DNA of 62,444 nucleotides from Porphyrobacter sp. SLTP. GTDB taxonomy: Bacteria > Pseudomonadota > Alphaproteobacteria > Sphingomonadales > Sphingomonadaceae. Position numbers and translations under genes: made by a program. The stretch covers positions 1-62,444 of the forward strand of contig NZ_JAAALE010000018.1 in NCBI RefSeq assembly GCF_009905735.1, read 5' to 3'. Each line of letters starts with the position of its first letter. Positions within the stretch are counted from its first letter, which is position 1. Of the stretch, positions 25,730 through 35,911 are shown piece by piece. The notes beneath the pieces were generated by a model that had not been told where the DNA came from, ran no database searches, and saw only the letters and a list, made by a program, of their open reading frames with translations.

Positions 25730-27139
25730 TTACATCGAGTAATACATGTCGTATTCGACCGGGCACGGGGTGGTTTCGGTGCGGATCACCTCTTCCCACT
25801 TCAGCTCAGCATAGGCTTCGATCTGGTCCTTCGTGAACACGTCGCCCTTCAGCAGGAACTCGTGGTCAGCGGCCAGGCTGTCGAGCGCTTCACGGAGCGA
25901 ACCGCACACAGTCGGCACCTCGGCGAGTTCGGCCGGCGGCAGATCGTAGAGGTTCTTGTCCATCGCCTCGCCCGGGTGGATCTTGTTCTCGATCCCGTCG
26001 AGCCCGGCCATCAGCAGCGCCGAATAGCACAGGTAGGGGTTGGCCATCGCGTCGGGGAAGCGGAATTCCACGCGCTTGGCCTTGTCGCCCGTGCCGTACG
26101 GAATGCGGCATGAGGCCGAACGGTTGCGCGCCGAATAGGCCAGCAGCACCGGCGCTTCGAAGCCCGGCACCAGACGCTTGTAGCTGTTGGTGGTCGGGTT
26201 GGTGAAGGCGTTCAGCGCCTTGGCATGCTTGATCACGCCGCCGATGAAGTAGAGGCACATTTCCGACAGACCGGCATATTCATTGCCGGCAAACATCGGC
26301 TTGCCATCCTTCCAGATCGAGATGTGCGTGTGCATTCCCGAGCCGTTATCGGCCTTGATCGGCTTGGGCATGAAGGTCGCGGTCTTGCCGTAGGCATGGG
26401 CGACCTGATGCACGACATACTTGTAGATCTGCATCCGGTCAGCGGTCTGCACCAGCTTGCCGAAGGTCAGGCCCAGCTCGTGCTGAGCGGCGGCGACTTC
26501 GTGGTGGTGCTTGTCGCAGGGCAGACCCATTTCGAGCATGGTCGAGACCATCTCGGCGCGGATGTCGACTGCCGAGTCGACCGGCGCGACCGGGAAGTAA
26601 CCGCCCTTGGCACGCGGGCGGTGGCCCATGTTGCCATTCTCGTATTCCTTGCTGGTGTTACCCGGCAGTTCGATATCGTCGATCGCGAAGCCCGATCCGG
26701 CATAGCCGTCTTCAAAGCGCACATCGTCGAACATGAAGAATTCGGCTTCGGGGCCGACATAGACGGTGTCACCGATGCCGGTCGACTGAAGGTAGGCTTC
26801 GGCGCGCTTGGCCGTGGTGCGCGGATCGCGCGAATACCAGTCGCCGGTCGAAGGCTCGACGATGTCGCAGTTGATGATCAGCATCGGCGTGGCGCTGAAG
26901 GGATCGATCCAGGTTTCGCTGAGATCGGGCTTCAGGATCATGTCGGATTCGTTGATCGCCTTCCAGCCGGCGATGGACGAACCATCGAACATCAAGCCGT
27001 CTTCAAGCTCGTCTTCGCCCATCACGCTGGCGACCATGGTGAGGTGCTGCCACTTGCCCTTGGGGTCCGTGAAGCGCAGATCGACCCACTCGATTTCCTC
27101 GTCCTTGATCAGCTTCAGGACGTCTTTTGCTTTCGACAT
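25730..27139 (-). CDS. glnA: Glutamine synthetase, type I
   Basis: This ATP-dependent enzyme forms glutamine from glutamate and ammonia and is the entry point of nitrogen assimilation. At 469 residues it matches GSI-beta. Visible signatures are [30 protein letters not shown], the ATP-binding [23 protein letters not shown], and the adenylylation tyrosine Y398 in [12 protein letters not shown]. It is therefore probably controlled by GlnE through PII. A GGAGG site lies 10 bases before the ATG. It follows glnB by 68 bases and shares its sigma-54 promoter. Confidence 0.98.
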   Translation of the reverse strand: MSKAKDVLKLIKDEEIEWVDLRFTDPKGKWQHLTMVASVMGEDELEDGLMFDGSSIAGWKAINESDMILKPDLSETWIDPFSATPMLIINCDIVEPSTGDWYSRDPRTTAKRAEAYLQSTGIGDTVYVGPEAEFFMFDDVRFEDGYAGSGFAIDDIELPGNTSKEYENGNMGHRPRAKGGYFPVAPVDSAVDIRAEMVSTMLEMGLPCDKHHHEVAAAQHELGLTFGKLVQTADRMQIYKYVVHQVAHAYGKTATFMPKPIKADNGSGMHTHISIWKDGKPMFAGNEYAGLSEMCLYFIGGVIKHAKALNAFTNPTTNSYKRLVPGFEAPVLLAYSARNRSASCRIPYGTGDKAKRVEFRFPDAMANPYLCYSALLMAGLDGIENKIHPGEAMDKNLYDLPPAELAEVPTVCGSLREALDSLAADHEFLLKGDVFTKDQIEAYAELKWEEVIRTETTPCPVEYDMYYSM

Positions 27140-27207
27140 TTGTGTAGTGCCTCCGAGATAAATTCAGGCCGGCCCGCCGGTCTGGCTGGGCAGGAGAGGG
27201 TGGAAAA

Positions 27208-27648
<441 letters not shown>

Positions 27649-27695
27649 TCAAGGGTAGGGATGTCTTTCGCCGAAGACCTGCGGTTAGCAAGATT

Positions 27696-27719
27696 ATGGT
27701 GCACTGCGCAATGGTGCAC
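27696..27719. promoter_or_regulatory. Probable NtrC enhancer sites upstream of glnBA
   Basis: ATGGTGCAC occurs twice (27696-27704 and 27711-27719), giving GTGCAC-N9-GTGCAC. The half-site GTGC / GCAC is that of NtrC, though the usual spacing is GCAC-N7-GTGC. The sites lie about 90-130 bases upstream of the sigma-54 promoter, a typical enhancer distance. A near-palindrome TTGCCTAAATTTTAAGCAA (27736-27754) lies further upstream, after argC. Confidence 0.5.
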
Positions 27720-27766
27720 AGCATCTGACCGGGGGTTGCCTAAATTTTAAGCAAGAGTGCGCGTTG

Positions 27767-28696
27767 TCAGAGGCGCAGGCCGGTGGTCTCGGGCAGGCCG
27801 CACATGATGTTGAGGTTCTGGATCGCAGCCCCCGATGCGCCCTTGCCGAGGTTGTCGAGCCGGGCGATCAGGCGGGCCTGCGTGCCATCGGTCGAACCGC
27901 AGACGTGAAGCGTCAGGCCGTCCCACGGCGCAGCCGATTTCAGCAGCAACAACTCACCGGGAACCGGATCGAGCGGTGCGACAGCGACAAACGGACTGTC
28001 CGAATAATACGCCGCCAGCGCTGCATGGAGCGCGGCAGGGGTAGGGCGACCGGGAAGAGCAGCGAGCGGCAGCGGTACATCGACTACCATACCCCGGTGC
28101 GCCGAAATCACGCTCGGCGAGAACACCGGCGCGTGGGTAAGGGCTGCATAGGTCTGCATCTCGGCGAGATGCTTGTGACCCATCTGGAGCCCGTAGGCGC
28201 GGAAGGCGATGTCGGTGTCCTGCTCAAACCGCTCGATGAGCGCATTGCCGCCGCCCGAATAACCACTCACCGCGTTGACGGTGTAGGGCCAGTCGGCGGG
28301 CAGCAGCCCTGCACGGACCAGCGGTGCGACCAGCGCCAGAAAGCCAGTGGGGTAGCACCCCGGATTGCTCACGAATTGGGCAGCGGCGATTTTGGCGTGC
28401 CCGATCAGCTCTGGAAAGCCGTAAGTCCACCCCTCGGCCACGCGGTGCGCGCTGGACGCGTCGATGATGCGCGTTGCTGACCCATCGGCCAGTCGTACCG
28501 CATCCTTTGCCGCATCATCGGGCAGGCATAGGATCGCGATGTCGGCGGCATGAAGCGCGTCGCGGCGGGCGCTCTCGTCCTTGCGCTGGGCATCGTCCAG
28601 CACGATCAGATCGAACTCGCTACGCCCCTGCAACCGCTCACGGATTTCCAATCCGGTGGTGCCCACCGCACCGTCGATGAACAGGCGGATCGCCAT
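27767..28696 (-). CDS. argC: N-acetyl-gamma-glutamyl-phosphate reductase (type 2)
   Basis: This NADPH enzyme performs the third step of arginine synthesis, reducing N-acetylglutamyl phosphate to the semialdehyde. The N-terminal Rossmann motif (IDGAVGTTGLEIRERL) and catalytic C114 in SNPGCYPTGFLAL are clear. AVSGYSGGGNALIERF and GHKHLAEMQTYAAL match the short ArgC2 type of about 310 residues; this one has 309. The start MAIRLF at 28696 is chosen; the frame continues upstream, but that would overlap the SH3 gene out of frame. The spacer to the SH3 gene is only 4 bases. Confidence 0.95.
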   Translation of the reverse strand: MAIRLFIDGAVGTTGLEIRERLQGRSEFDLIVLDDAQRKDESARRDALHAADIAILCLPDDAAKDAVRLADGSATRIIDASSAHRVAEGWTYGFPELIGHAKIAAAQFVSNPGCYPTGFLALVAPLVRAGLLPADWPYTVNAVSGYSGGGNALIERFEQDTDIAFRAYGLQMGHKHLAEMQTYAALTHAPVFSPSVISAHRGMVVDVPLPLAALPGRPTPAALHAALAAYYSDSPFVAVAPLDPVPGELLLLKSAAPWDGLTLHVCGSTDGTQARLIARLDNLGKGASGAAIQNLNIMCGLPETTGLRL

Positions 28697-28700
28697 CGTC

Positions 28701-29063
28701 TTAGGCTTCTGCGGGAGCGAGTTCGCTCGCCCGGCACCAGCCGCTCGGCCCTTGCGGACCCGGGCAACCCCACACCCATTCGCCCGCCACGTCGAGCAGT
28801 TCGAACCGAGTGCCGGGAGCAAGTTGCACGAACACCTCGGCGTCACCGCGCGGGTTCAGCCGCAGACCGGCTCCGGCCGAGCCGACAGCATGAACATGCG
28901 GGATCACGTAATGCGCGGCGAGGTGGATGCCCGCCAGCGCCATATGCGCCAGATCACCGCGCAACGGCAGCGTGCCGGGCGCAGGCTTCTCGACCGGGCC
29001 TTTCAGGCCCAGCACGCCGGCCGGCACTGCGTATTCCGAATTGTCGCGCGCCGCGCCGTTCAT
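28701..29063 (-). CDS. SH3-domain protein resembling the N-terminal part of C40 peptidases
   Basis: This 120-residue protein has a short strand-rich start (GDLAHMALAGIHLAAHYVIPHVH) and a bacterial SH3-like domain (AGLRLNPRGDAEVFVQLAPGTRFELLDVAGEWVWG...GWCRASELA). The pattern matches, as I recall it, the N-terminal portion of sphingomonad NlpC/P60 (C40) peptidases that follow a leucyl aminopeptidase gene. Here the catalytic domain is absent: a stop comes right after the SH3 fold and argC begins 4 bases later. It may be a relic or a stand-alone binding domain. No signal peptide is seen. Confidence 0.7.
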   Translation of the reverse strand: MNGAARDNSEYAVPAGVLGLKGPVEKPAPGTLPLRGDLAHMALAGIHLAAHYVIPHVHAVGSAGAGLRLNPRGDAEVFVQLAPGTRFELLDVAGEWVWGCPGPQGPSGWCRASELAPAEA

Positions 29064-29154
29064 CTGCGTTCCGTTGGCCTTTGCCGGTAGAGCCGTGCGT
29101 TCCCCCGCTTCGGCGTGGCAGGCCCGTTAGCGGCAAGTCGCCTCTGGAGCAAGC

Positions 29155-30540
<1,386 letters not shown>

Positions 30541-30604
30541 TCCCGTTCCATAATCGCCCCGGCATTATTGTCACCAGCAGATTCGGACAGGAGGGAGAGG
30601 CCTG

Positions 30605-31447
30605 ATGACCACCGCATTGTTTCCCATCGGACATGGGACGAGCCTGATGTTGGCATTGATGCTCGCAGGCTGTTCCGCGCCCGAAGATAAGGCTGCCAGC
30701 GCTGGCACCGACCAAGCCGCTGCGCCTGCTGCGCCAGCATCACCTGACGCGCCGTCCGCCCCCGCTCCCGGCGCAACCAACTTCACCGACAACGAAGATG
30801 AAGGCGAGGCGAAGCGCGAGTTCAGCTACAGCTGGCCGGCCAAGGTCTCCGCCATCCCCGCATTGACCAACCGCCTGACCGCCGAGCGGGACAAGCTGCT
30901 CGCCGAACAGAAAGCCGAGTGGCAGGAATCCTTGCGCGAATTCGGCGACAGCGACTGCATCGCCTGCGTCAACCGTGATCTCCAGAAGTCATGGGACGTG
31001 GTCGCGGATGTTCCGCGCTTCCTGTCGCTGTCATGGGAACTCTATGCCTATACCGGCGGGGCGCATGGCAACAGCGGCTCGGGCGGGCTTGTGTGGGACC
31101 GTGAGGCCAATGCGGCGCTCGCGCCCAAGGACCTGTTCGTCTCCGAGGCCGCGCTCCAGGACGCGCTTTACACCCGCTGGTGCAAGGCGTTGCAGCGCGA
31201 CCGCGTTACCCGGCTCGGTATGGAGCCAGCCGACAGCTCCACCTTCCCCTGTCCGCAGATCGCAGAGCTTACCGTGTTGCTCGGCTCGTCGAACAAGACC
31301 CACTTCGACCGGGTCGGCCTGATCGCCGATCCCTATGTCGCGGGCTCCTATGCCGAGGGAAGCTACGAGCTGACCTTCCCCGTCACCGCCGAGGTGCTGG
31401 CGGCGGTCAGGCCCGAATACAAGGCGGCTTTTGCGCTGGGAAAGTAG
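30605..31447 (+). CDS. RsiV-like lipoprotein (DUF4163/DUF3298-type)
   Basis: This 280-residue envelope protein has a lipobox LAGC at residues 20-23. A Pro/Ala-rich acidic linker extends to about residue 70. The globular part (FSYSWPAKVSAIPALTNRL...) contains SWELYAYTGGAHGNSGSGGL with GGAH at 151-154, the hallmark of the PdaC/RsiV-type DUF3298 fold. ELTFPVTAEVLAAVRPEYKAAF follows near the end. In RsiV this fold binds lysozyme, and here a lysozyme lies 10 kb away; any link is speculative. A strong GGAGGGAG site precedes the ATG. Map follows after 32 bases. Confidence 0.75.
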   Translation: MTTALFPIGHGTSLMLALMLAGCSAPEDKAASAGTDQAAAPAAPASPDAPSAPAPGATNFTDNEDEGEAKREFSYSWPAKVSAIPALTNRLTAERDKLLAEQKAEWQESLREFGDSDCIACVNRDLQKSWDVVADVPRFLSLSWELYAYTGGAHGNSGSGGLVWDREANAALAPKDLFVSEAALQDALYTRWCKALQRDRVTRLGMEPADSSTFPCPQIAELTVLLGSSNKTHFDRVGLIADPYVAGSYAEGSYELTFPVTAEVLAAVRPEYKAAFALGK

Positions 31448-31479
31448 CTTTTTGGCGCGGCCCTCGCTATGTAGGCCCG

Positions 31480-32307
31480 ATGCACGAATATCAAATTGTC
31501 GACGGCGACCAGACCGTCCTTCGCGATGGCACCATCAAACTGCATGGGCCGGATGGCTTTGACGCGATGCGCAAGGCCGGGCGGCTCGCCGCTGAAATCC
31601 TCGACGCCTGCGCCGAACTGGTGCGCCCCGGCGTCACCACCGGCAGCATAGATGATGCGGTGCGGGGCATGATGCTGGATGCGGGCGCGGTGCCAGCCAC
31701 GCTCGGCTACCGCGGCTATGCGCACTCATCCTGCATCTCGATCAACCATGTGATCTGTCACGGCATTCCGGGTGACAAGGTGCTGAAGGATGGCGACATC
31801 CTCAACATCGATGTGACACCGCTGGTCGATGGCTGGCATGGCGACAGCAGCCGGATGTTCTACGCGGGCGAGCCATCGCTGAAGGCGAAGAAGCTCGTGG
31901 AAGTGACTTACGAATGCCTGATGCTCGGCATCGCGGCAGCGCAGCCCGGCGCGCGGCTGGGCGATATCGGCGCGGCGATCGAGGCGCACGCGAACCAGTT
32001 CCGTTACGGCGTGGTGCGCGAATTCTGCGGGCATGGCCTCGGCCGCCTGTTCCACGACGCGCCCGAAGTGGTCCACGCGGCGAAGGCCGGGACGGGCCCT
32101 GAGCTCAAGCCGGGAATGTTCTTCACCATCGAACCGATGATCAACCTCGGCAAGCCCTGGGCCAAGGTGCTGGGCGACGGCTGGACCGCGGTGACACGGG
32201 ACAAGAGCCTGTCGGCGCAATTCGAGCATTCGATTGCAATCACCGAAACGGGGAACGAGATTTTCACCAAGAGCCCGACCGGGCGTGATTGCCCGCCTTA
32301 CTTTTGA
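31480..32307 (+). CDS. map: Methionine aminopeptidase, type I
   Basis: This enzyme removes the initiator methionine from nascent proteins. It has 275 residues. The dinuclear metal ligands appear as two Asp in NIDVTPLVDGWHGDSSRM, His in CGHGLGRLFH, Glu in FFTIEPMINLG and Glu in QFEHSIAITE. The start MHEYQIVDGDQTVLRDG at 31480 is preferred over the longer frame, which runs inside the upstream lipoprotein gene. The C-terminus (KSPTGRDCPPYF) lies just before the REP-like element at 32331. Confidence 0.95.
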   Translation: MHEYQIVDGDQTVLRDGTIKLHGPDGFDAMRKAGRLAAEILDACAELVRPGVTTGSIDDAVRGMMLDAGAVPATLGYRGYAHSSCISINHVICHGIPGDKVLKDGDILNIDVTPLVDGWHGDSSRMFYAGEPSLKAKKLVEVTYECLMLGIAAAQPGARLGDIGAAIEAHANQFRYGVVREFCGHGLGRLFHDAPEVVHAAKAGTGPELKPGMFFTIEPMINLGKPWAKVLGDGWTAVTRDKSLSAQFEHSIAITETGNEIFTKSPTGRDCPPYF

Positions 32308-32330
32308 CCTATGCGATTTCAATGACGTCT

Positions 32331-32357
32331 CCCCGGGCTTGCCCCGGGGCCTCGCTC
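32331..32357 (+). repeat. REP-like palindromic element, copy 2
   Basis: This is a CCCCGGG / CCCGGGG stem with 5-base loop CTTGC, followed by CCTCGCT. It shares the CCCGGGCTTG core and CGCT tail with the element at 2204. It lies between the convergent map and 7-TM genes and could also act as a bidirectional terminator. Confidence 0.6.
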
Positions 32358-32365
32358 ACTTGGCG

Positions 32366-33028
32366 CTACAAAAACAACACCGCCAGCGCCGCGCACATCA
32401 CCACCACCAGCCCAACCGAAAACGCCAGCATCGCCATCGTCGGCCGGGTCACACGCCCGTGCAGCACCCAATCATAGCCCACCGCAATAGCAATCGTGAT
32501 CGGCGGCTGTACTGCAATCGCGACCGGATCGGGCAGGCCGAGCACCTGCACCACGCGGGCATAGGCGGGGGTCATCAGCGCCAGCGTCGCGATCAGCATC
32601 GCCTGGCGGTGCGCGGCAATGTCTCGCCTGCGGGCGAAGTGCAGGGCGGCGAAATACAGCGGGAGAAAGGTCGCGAAGGCGGCGAGGTTCACCACCGTCA
32701 CCTCGGGGCGGCCGAGTTCCAACCCGATCCGCCACGATATCACCGACCCGCTCACCAGCATCGCGCCCACCAGCGCAATTGAGGCGCGGCCCGTGGCGCG
32801 GTGGGCGGCCAGCTTGAAGCGCGCGGCGGCGAAGGCCTGCATGGCGAGCAAGCCCAGCCAGGCGACCATGCTCATCGCGTGGAACACCACAATCGGGGTG
32901 TAGCGTACCTGCACCTCAGGGTGCGCCGCCGCCTTCAGCGCGAAAGCAAACAGCGTGAAGCCGAGCAGCCCCAATGCGATATTGCCCATCAATTCGTTCG
33001 CGCGAACGTGGCTTTCTGGCGCTCTCAC
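32366..33028 (-). CDS. Seven-helix membrane protein in the ccmC position (DUF2306-like)
   Basis: This 220-residue integral membrane protein has about seven hydrophobic helices and two HR motifs (AAHRATGRAS and AAHRQAMLIATLALM), which resemble DUF2306-type proteins. It lacks the WxWD and heme-handling motifs of CcmC, although it directly follows ccmB. The GTG start at 33028 shares a base with the ccmB stop and has a GGGAG site five bases upstream. An ATG at 32989 is the alternative. The long upstream frame extension only shadows ccmB. It is co-transcribed with ccmAB; its function is unknown. Confidence 0.75.
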   Translation of the reverse strand: MRAPESHVRANELMGNIALGLLGFTLFAFALKAAAHPEVQVRYTPIVVFHAMSMVAWLGLLAMQAFAAARFKLAAHRATGRASIALVGAMLVSGSVISWRIGLELGRPEVTVVNLAAFATFLPLYFAALHFARRRDIAAHRQAMLIATLALMTPAYARVVQVLGLPDPVAIAVQPPITIAIAVGYDWVLHGRVTRPTMAMLAFSVGLVVVMCAALAVLFL

Positions 33029-33678
33029 TAATTCTCCCTTGCCGCCCGGATCGCGGCTCCGGCGGCAAACGGAGCGAGTGCCACCAGCGCGAGGCTTATG
33101 GCTCCAACGAAGCCGAGGCTGACTTGATCCTGACGGGCGAGCGCACCGGCACCGAAAATCAGGATGGGGAGGGCCAGCGGGATCAGCAGCAGGCCGGAAA
33201 GAGCTGCCCCTGCGCGCAATGACGCGGTCAGAGCGGCGATCATCAGCCCGATGGCGGCCAGCCCGGGCGTGCCTGCGATAAGCCCCAGCAGCAGGATCTG
33301 AAAAGTCTCGCCCTCGATCTTCAGCAGCGCCGCCGCCGGGAAGGTCGCCAGCACCAGTGGCGGGCCGAAGCTCAGCCAATGGGCGATGAGGCGCACCGCC
33401 ATCATTGCCTCTTCCGCCATGCCCCGCAGCTTCAACTGGTCGAAGAAGCCGAGCTCAATGTCTCGCGCCACCAGCTTTTCCAGCGGCAGGATCGCGGCCA
33501 GCAGCGCCGCGATCCACACCACCCCGCCGCCAGTCTTGGCGAGGATGTTGGCGTCCGGTCCGACCGCAAAGGGGAACAGCATGGCGACGGCGACGAAGAA
33601 CACCACGGGCAGGGCGGCGCCGCTCCCGGTGAAGGGGAAGAACTGCGCAAGGTCACGCCGCAGGAGTTGCACCAGCAT
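33028..33678 (-). CDS. ccmB: Heme exporter permease CcmB
   Basis: This is the membrane subunit of the CcmAB transporter used in cytochrome c maturation, 216 residues with six helices. It matches CcmB through the N-terminus LLRRDLAQFFPFTGSGAALPVVFFVAVAMLFPFAVGPD and the conserved loop LARDIELGFFDQLKLRG-type segment (VARDIELGFFDQLKL). It overlaps ccmA by the TGATG at 33676-33680. CcmA and CcmB release holo-CcmE in system I. Confidence 0.93.
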   Translation of the reverse strand: MLVQLLRRDLAQFFPFTGSGAALPVVFFVAVAMLFPFAVGPDANILAKTGGGVVWIAALLAAILPLEKLVARDIELGFFDQLKLRGMAEEAMMAVRLIAHWLSFGPPLVLATFPAAALLKIEGETFQILLLGLIAGTPGLAAIGLMIAALTASLRAGAALSGLLLIPLALPILIFGAGALARQDQVSLGFVGAISLALVALAPFAAGAAIRAAREN

Positions 33679-34295
33679 CAGACCTCCGCCTCGGCTGGCG
33701 CGGGCGCGAAGTCCTCGATCGCAAAGCTCGTCATCCCCGGCACATCGAGCGGCTGGTGCGAGGCGATCAGCGCGATCCCCCCGCCGTCGCAGTGCTCGCG
33801 CACGAGCGTGCTGACCAGCGCCTGTGAGGCGACATCGAGGCCCGAGAGCGGCTCATCCAGCAGCCACACCGGCGCGGCCTGCCCCAGCACGCGGGCGAGC
33901 GCGGCGCGTTTCTTCTGGCCGGTGGAAAGGTAGCGCACCGGCACGTCCAGCAGGTTGCCGAGGGCGAGCCGGTCGCAACAGCTTTCCAGCGCGAGGTGCT
34001 CCACTGCGTCTATCTTCGCCCAGAACTCCAGTGCGCGGCCTAGCGGCAGGTCAGGGTCAAGCCCGGCGCGTTCATCCAGGAGCGCCAGCGCGCCCGTCCG
34101 CCGCACTTCGCCCGCATAAGGCGTCGTCAGCCCGGCCACCGCGCGGATCAGCGTGGTCTTCCCCGCGCCGTTCGCGCCCGTGACATGGCACGCTGCTCCT
34201 GCTTCGAGCGCGAACGACAGCCGCCGGAACAGCAGCCGGTCACCCCGACGGCAGGCGAGATCATGCGCGGACAGGGCGGGTGAGGGCGCTTGCAT
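33678..34295 (-). CDS. ccmA: Heme exporter ATP-binding protein CcmA
   Basis: This ABC ATPase of cytochrome c maturation has 205 residues. Walker A is [10 protein letters not shown] at 40-49, the ABC signature is [16 protein letters not shown], and Walker B is [12 protein letters not shown]. The short length and the LSTGQKKR form of the signature are typical of CcmA. It heads the ccmA-ccmB-7TM operon and is divergent from phhB across 65 bases. CcmC-H are not in this window, so they must lie elsewhere. Confidence 0.95.
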   Translation of the reverse strand: MQAPSPALSAHDLACRRGDRLLFRRLSFALEAGAACHVTGANGAGKTTLIRAVAGLTTPYAGEVRRTGALALLDERAGLDPDLPLGRALEFWAKIDAVEHLALESCCDRLALGNLLDVPVRYLSTGQKKRAALARVLGQAAPVWLLDEPLSGLDVASQALVSTLVREHCDGGGIALIASHQPLDVPGMTSFAIEDFAPAPAEAEV

Positions 34296-34360
34296 TGGCG
34301 CGCAGCGTTAGGGAAAAGGGGCGGCGCAAACAAGCGACGCCTTTTCAAGGAACCTGCCCC

Positions 34361-34660
34361 ATGTCCGTCCCCGAGCTTACGAGCGAAGAAATCACCCAGC
34401 TGCTCGCCGATCACCCCGCATGGGCGCTGGCGCGCGAGGGCAAGGCGATCACGCGGACGTTCCAGTTCAAGGATTTCTCGCAGGCGTGGGGCTTTATGAG
34501 CCGGGTTGCCCTGCTGGCCGAGGCGCAGGATCACCACCCCGAATGGTTCAACGTCTATGCGAAGGTCGAAGTGACGCTGACCACCCATGACGCTGGCCAT
34601 ACCGGCGGCTTGTCCCAGCGCGATGTGACGCTGGCGCAAGCGATTGACGCGCTGGCGTGA
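34361..34660 (+). CDS. phhB: Pterin-4a-carbinolamine dehydratase
   Basis: This 99-residue enzyme recycles the tetrahydropterin cofactor of aromatic amino-acid hydroxylases. The active-site histidines are visible in [14 protein letters not shown] (H58, H59) and TLTTHDAGH (H76), exactly the PCD/DCoH pattern. The start ATG at 34361 has an AAGGA site; upstream frame extension is not conserved-looking. The next gene overlaps by TGATG. Confidence 0.95.
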   Translation: MSVPELTSEEITQLLADHPAWALAREGKAITRTFQFKDFSQAWGFMSRVALLAEAQDHHPEWFNVYAKVEVTLTTHDAGHTGGLSQRDVTLAQAIDALA

Positions 34661-35805
34661 TGCGGACGGCTGGGTTCTTTGTCGCGCTTGCGCTGACAGC
34701 TGCGCCGGTCGTAGCGCAGGGGCCTCAGAACGAGGGGCGCATCTGGCGTGGCACGCTTGGCGCGACCGCGATCACCGCCTGCTTCTTCGACCAGGATTCT
34801 CGTGCCGGGGCCTATTATGCCGATGCCGTGCTGGAGCCGATCCGGCTGGAGCTGCCAGATGACAATGCGCCGCAGGTCGTCCGCGAAAGCCGCAGTTTTG
34901 ACGATCAAACCGGGGCGACGTGGAGCTTGGCGCCCGACGCTGACGATCGCATCACGGGGGACTGGCACAGCGGCGACACAACGCTGCCCATCCGCCTGAT
35001 CGCCGTCCCGGCCAGCATTCCCGAATACGGCTCTCCCTGCGAAAGCGAAGCCTTCCTTGCGCCGCTGCTGGCGGGGGGCGAGACCACGGCCAAGCGGGCC
35101 AGTTTCGACGGCACCGACTACACCGAACTGGCCTATGCCGGGCCCAAGCGTTCGGGGCTTGATGATTACGCCGTCACCAGCTTCGCGCTTGATCGGGTGC
35201 GGCCCGGCGACGCGGCGGTCAACCGCGCGTTGGCGGAGGCGCTGCCCGATGGCACTGCGGCGCATCTCGCCGGGCAATGCGCCGGGTGGAGCATGGCCAA
35301 TGGCAGCGGCGCGGCAGGCTACCTGGAACAGGCGGTGGTGCCGATCCTGATAACGCCCCGCTGGCTGGGCGTCCGCGATAGCGGCAGCAGCTATTGCGGG
35401 GGCGCGCATCCCAATCATTTCACTGGCTTCGCCGTCTATGACCGCGATAGCGGCGTCGAGGTTGATCCGGCGGCTTGGTTCAAGAGCGGCGCGCTCGCGT
35501 TCTATGATGGGGAAGCCGAGACCGAACCGAAGGCCGCCAAGCGTCCGATTGCGGGCCTGTCCGAAGCGCTTGGGAAAGCTGTGCTGGCGCATTGGCCGGA
35601 GCGGGAGGACGGTGATGAATGCGGGATGGCCGATGGGTTTGGCGGCTCCGGCTGGCAGATCGGCCTCACCCGCGACGGCCCGGTGTTCGTGCAGCAGCTC
35701 CCGCACGTGATCTTCGCCTGCACCGAGGAGGTTGTCCTCCCGTGGGCCAAGGCCCGCCCGTTCCTCTCCGCGGAGGGCCGGGCGGTGATGGACAGCTTGC
35801 GCTGA
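34660..35805 (+). CDS. Secreted hypothetical protein with GGAH (DUF3298-like) motif
   Basis: This 381-residue protein has a signal peptide ([20 protein letters not shown]). The ATG at 34660 overlaps the phhB stop; a GTG one codon earlier is also open. The second half includes YCGGAHPNHFTGFAVYDRDSG (GGAH at 247-250), echoing the RsiV-like lipoprotein at 30605. A domain with several Cys follows (DECGMADGFGGSGW, VIFACTEEVVLPW). This indicates a DUF3298-like periplasmic fold; the function is unknown. The transcript probably ends at the GGGCC / GGCCC hairpin near 35812. Confidence 0.75.
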   Translation: MRTAGFFVALALTAAPVVAQGPQNEGRIWRGTLGATAITACFFDQDSRAGAYYADAVLEPIRLELPDDNAPQVVRESRSFDDQTGATWSLAPDADDRITGDWHSGDTTLPIRLIAVPASIPEYGSPCESEAFLAPLLAGGETTAKRASFDGTDYTELAYAGPKRSGLDDYAVTSFALDRVRPGDAAVNRALAEALPDGTAAHLAGQCAGWSMANGSGAAGYLEQAVVPILITPRWLGVRDSGSSYCGGAHPNHFTGFAVYDRDSGVEVDPAAWFKSGALAFYDGEAETEPKAAKRPIAGLSEALGKAVLAHWPEREDGDECGMADGFGGSGWQIGLTRDGPVFVQQLPHVIFACTEEVVLPWAKARPFLSAEGRAVMDSLR

Positions 35806-35876
35806 ATCCGGGCCTGTAAGGCCCGCAAGGCCGACTGGCCGCCCGCAGCGACGGTGGCGTAGCCAGCGTGAGCGAG

Positions 35877-35911
35877 GATTTCGCATCGCGGAGGCGATGC
35901 GGACAAAAATC
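35877..35911. repeat. Nested inverted repeat in convergent spacer
   Basis: Inner arms CGCATCG / CGATGCG (35882-35888 and 35895-35901) lie inside outer arms GATTT / AAATC. The block touches the stop codon of the convergent SDR gene. It may work as a bidirectional terminator or be a dispersed repeat. Confidence 0.45.

Noticed and set aside
33029..33379. N-terminal extension of the 7-TM gene across ccmB
   Set aside because: The region is ccmB in another frame, and the extension is Arg/Pro-rich and non-hydrophobic.
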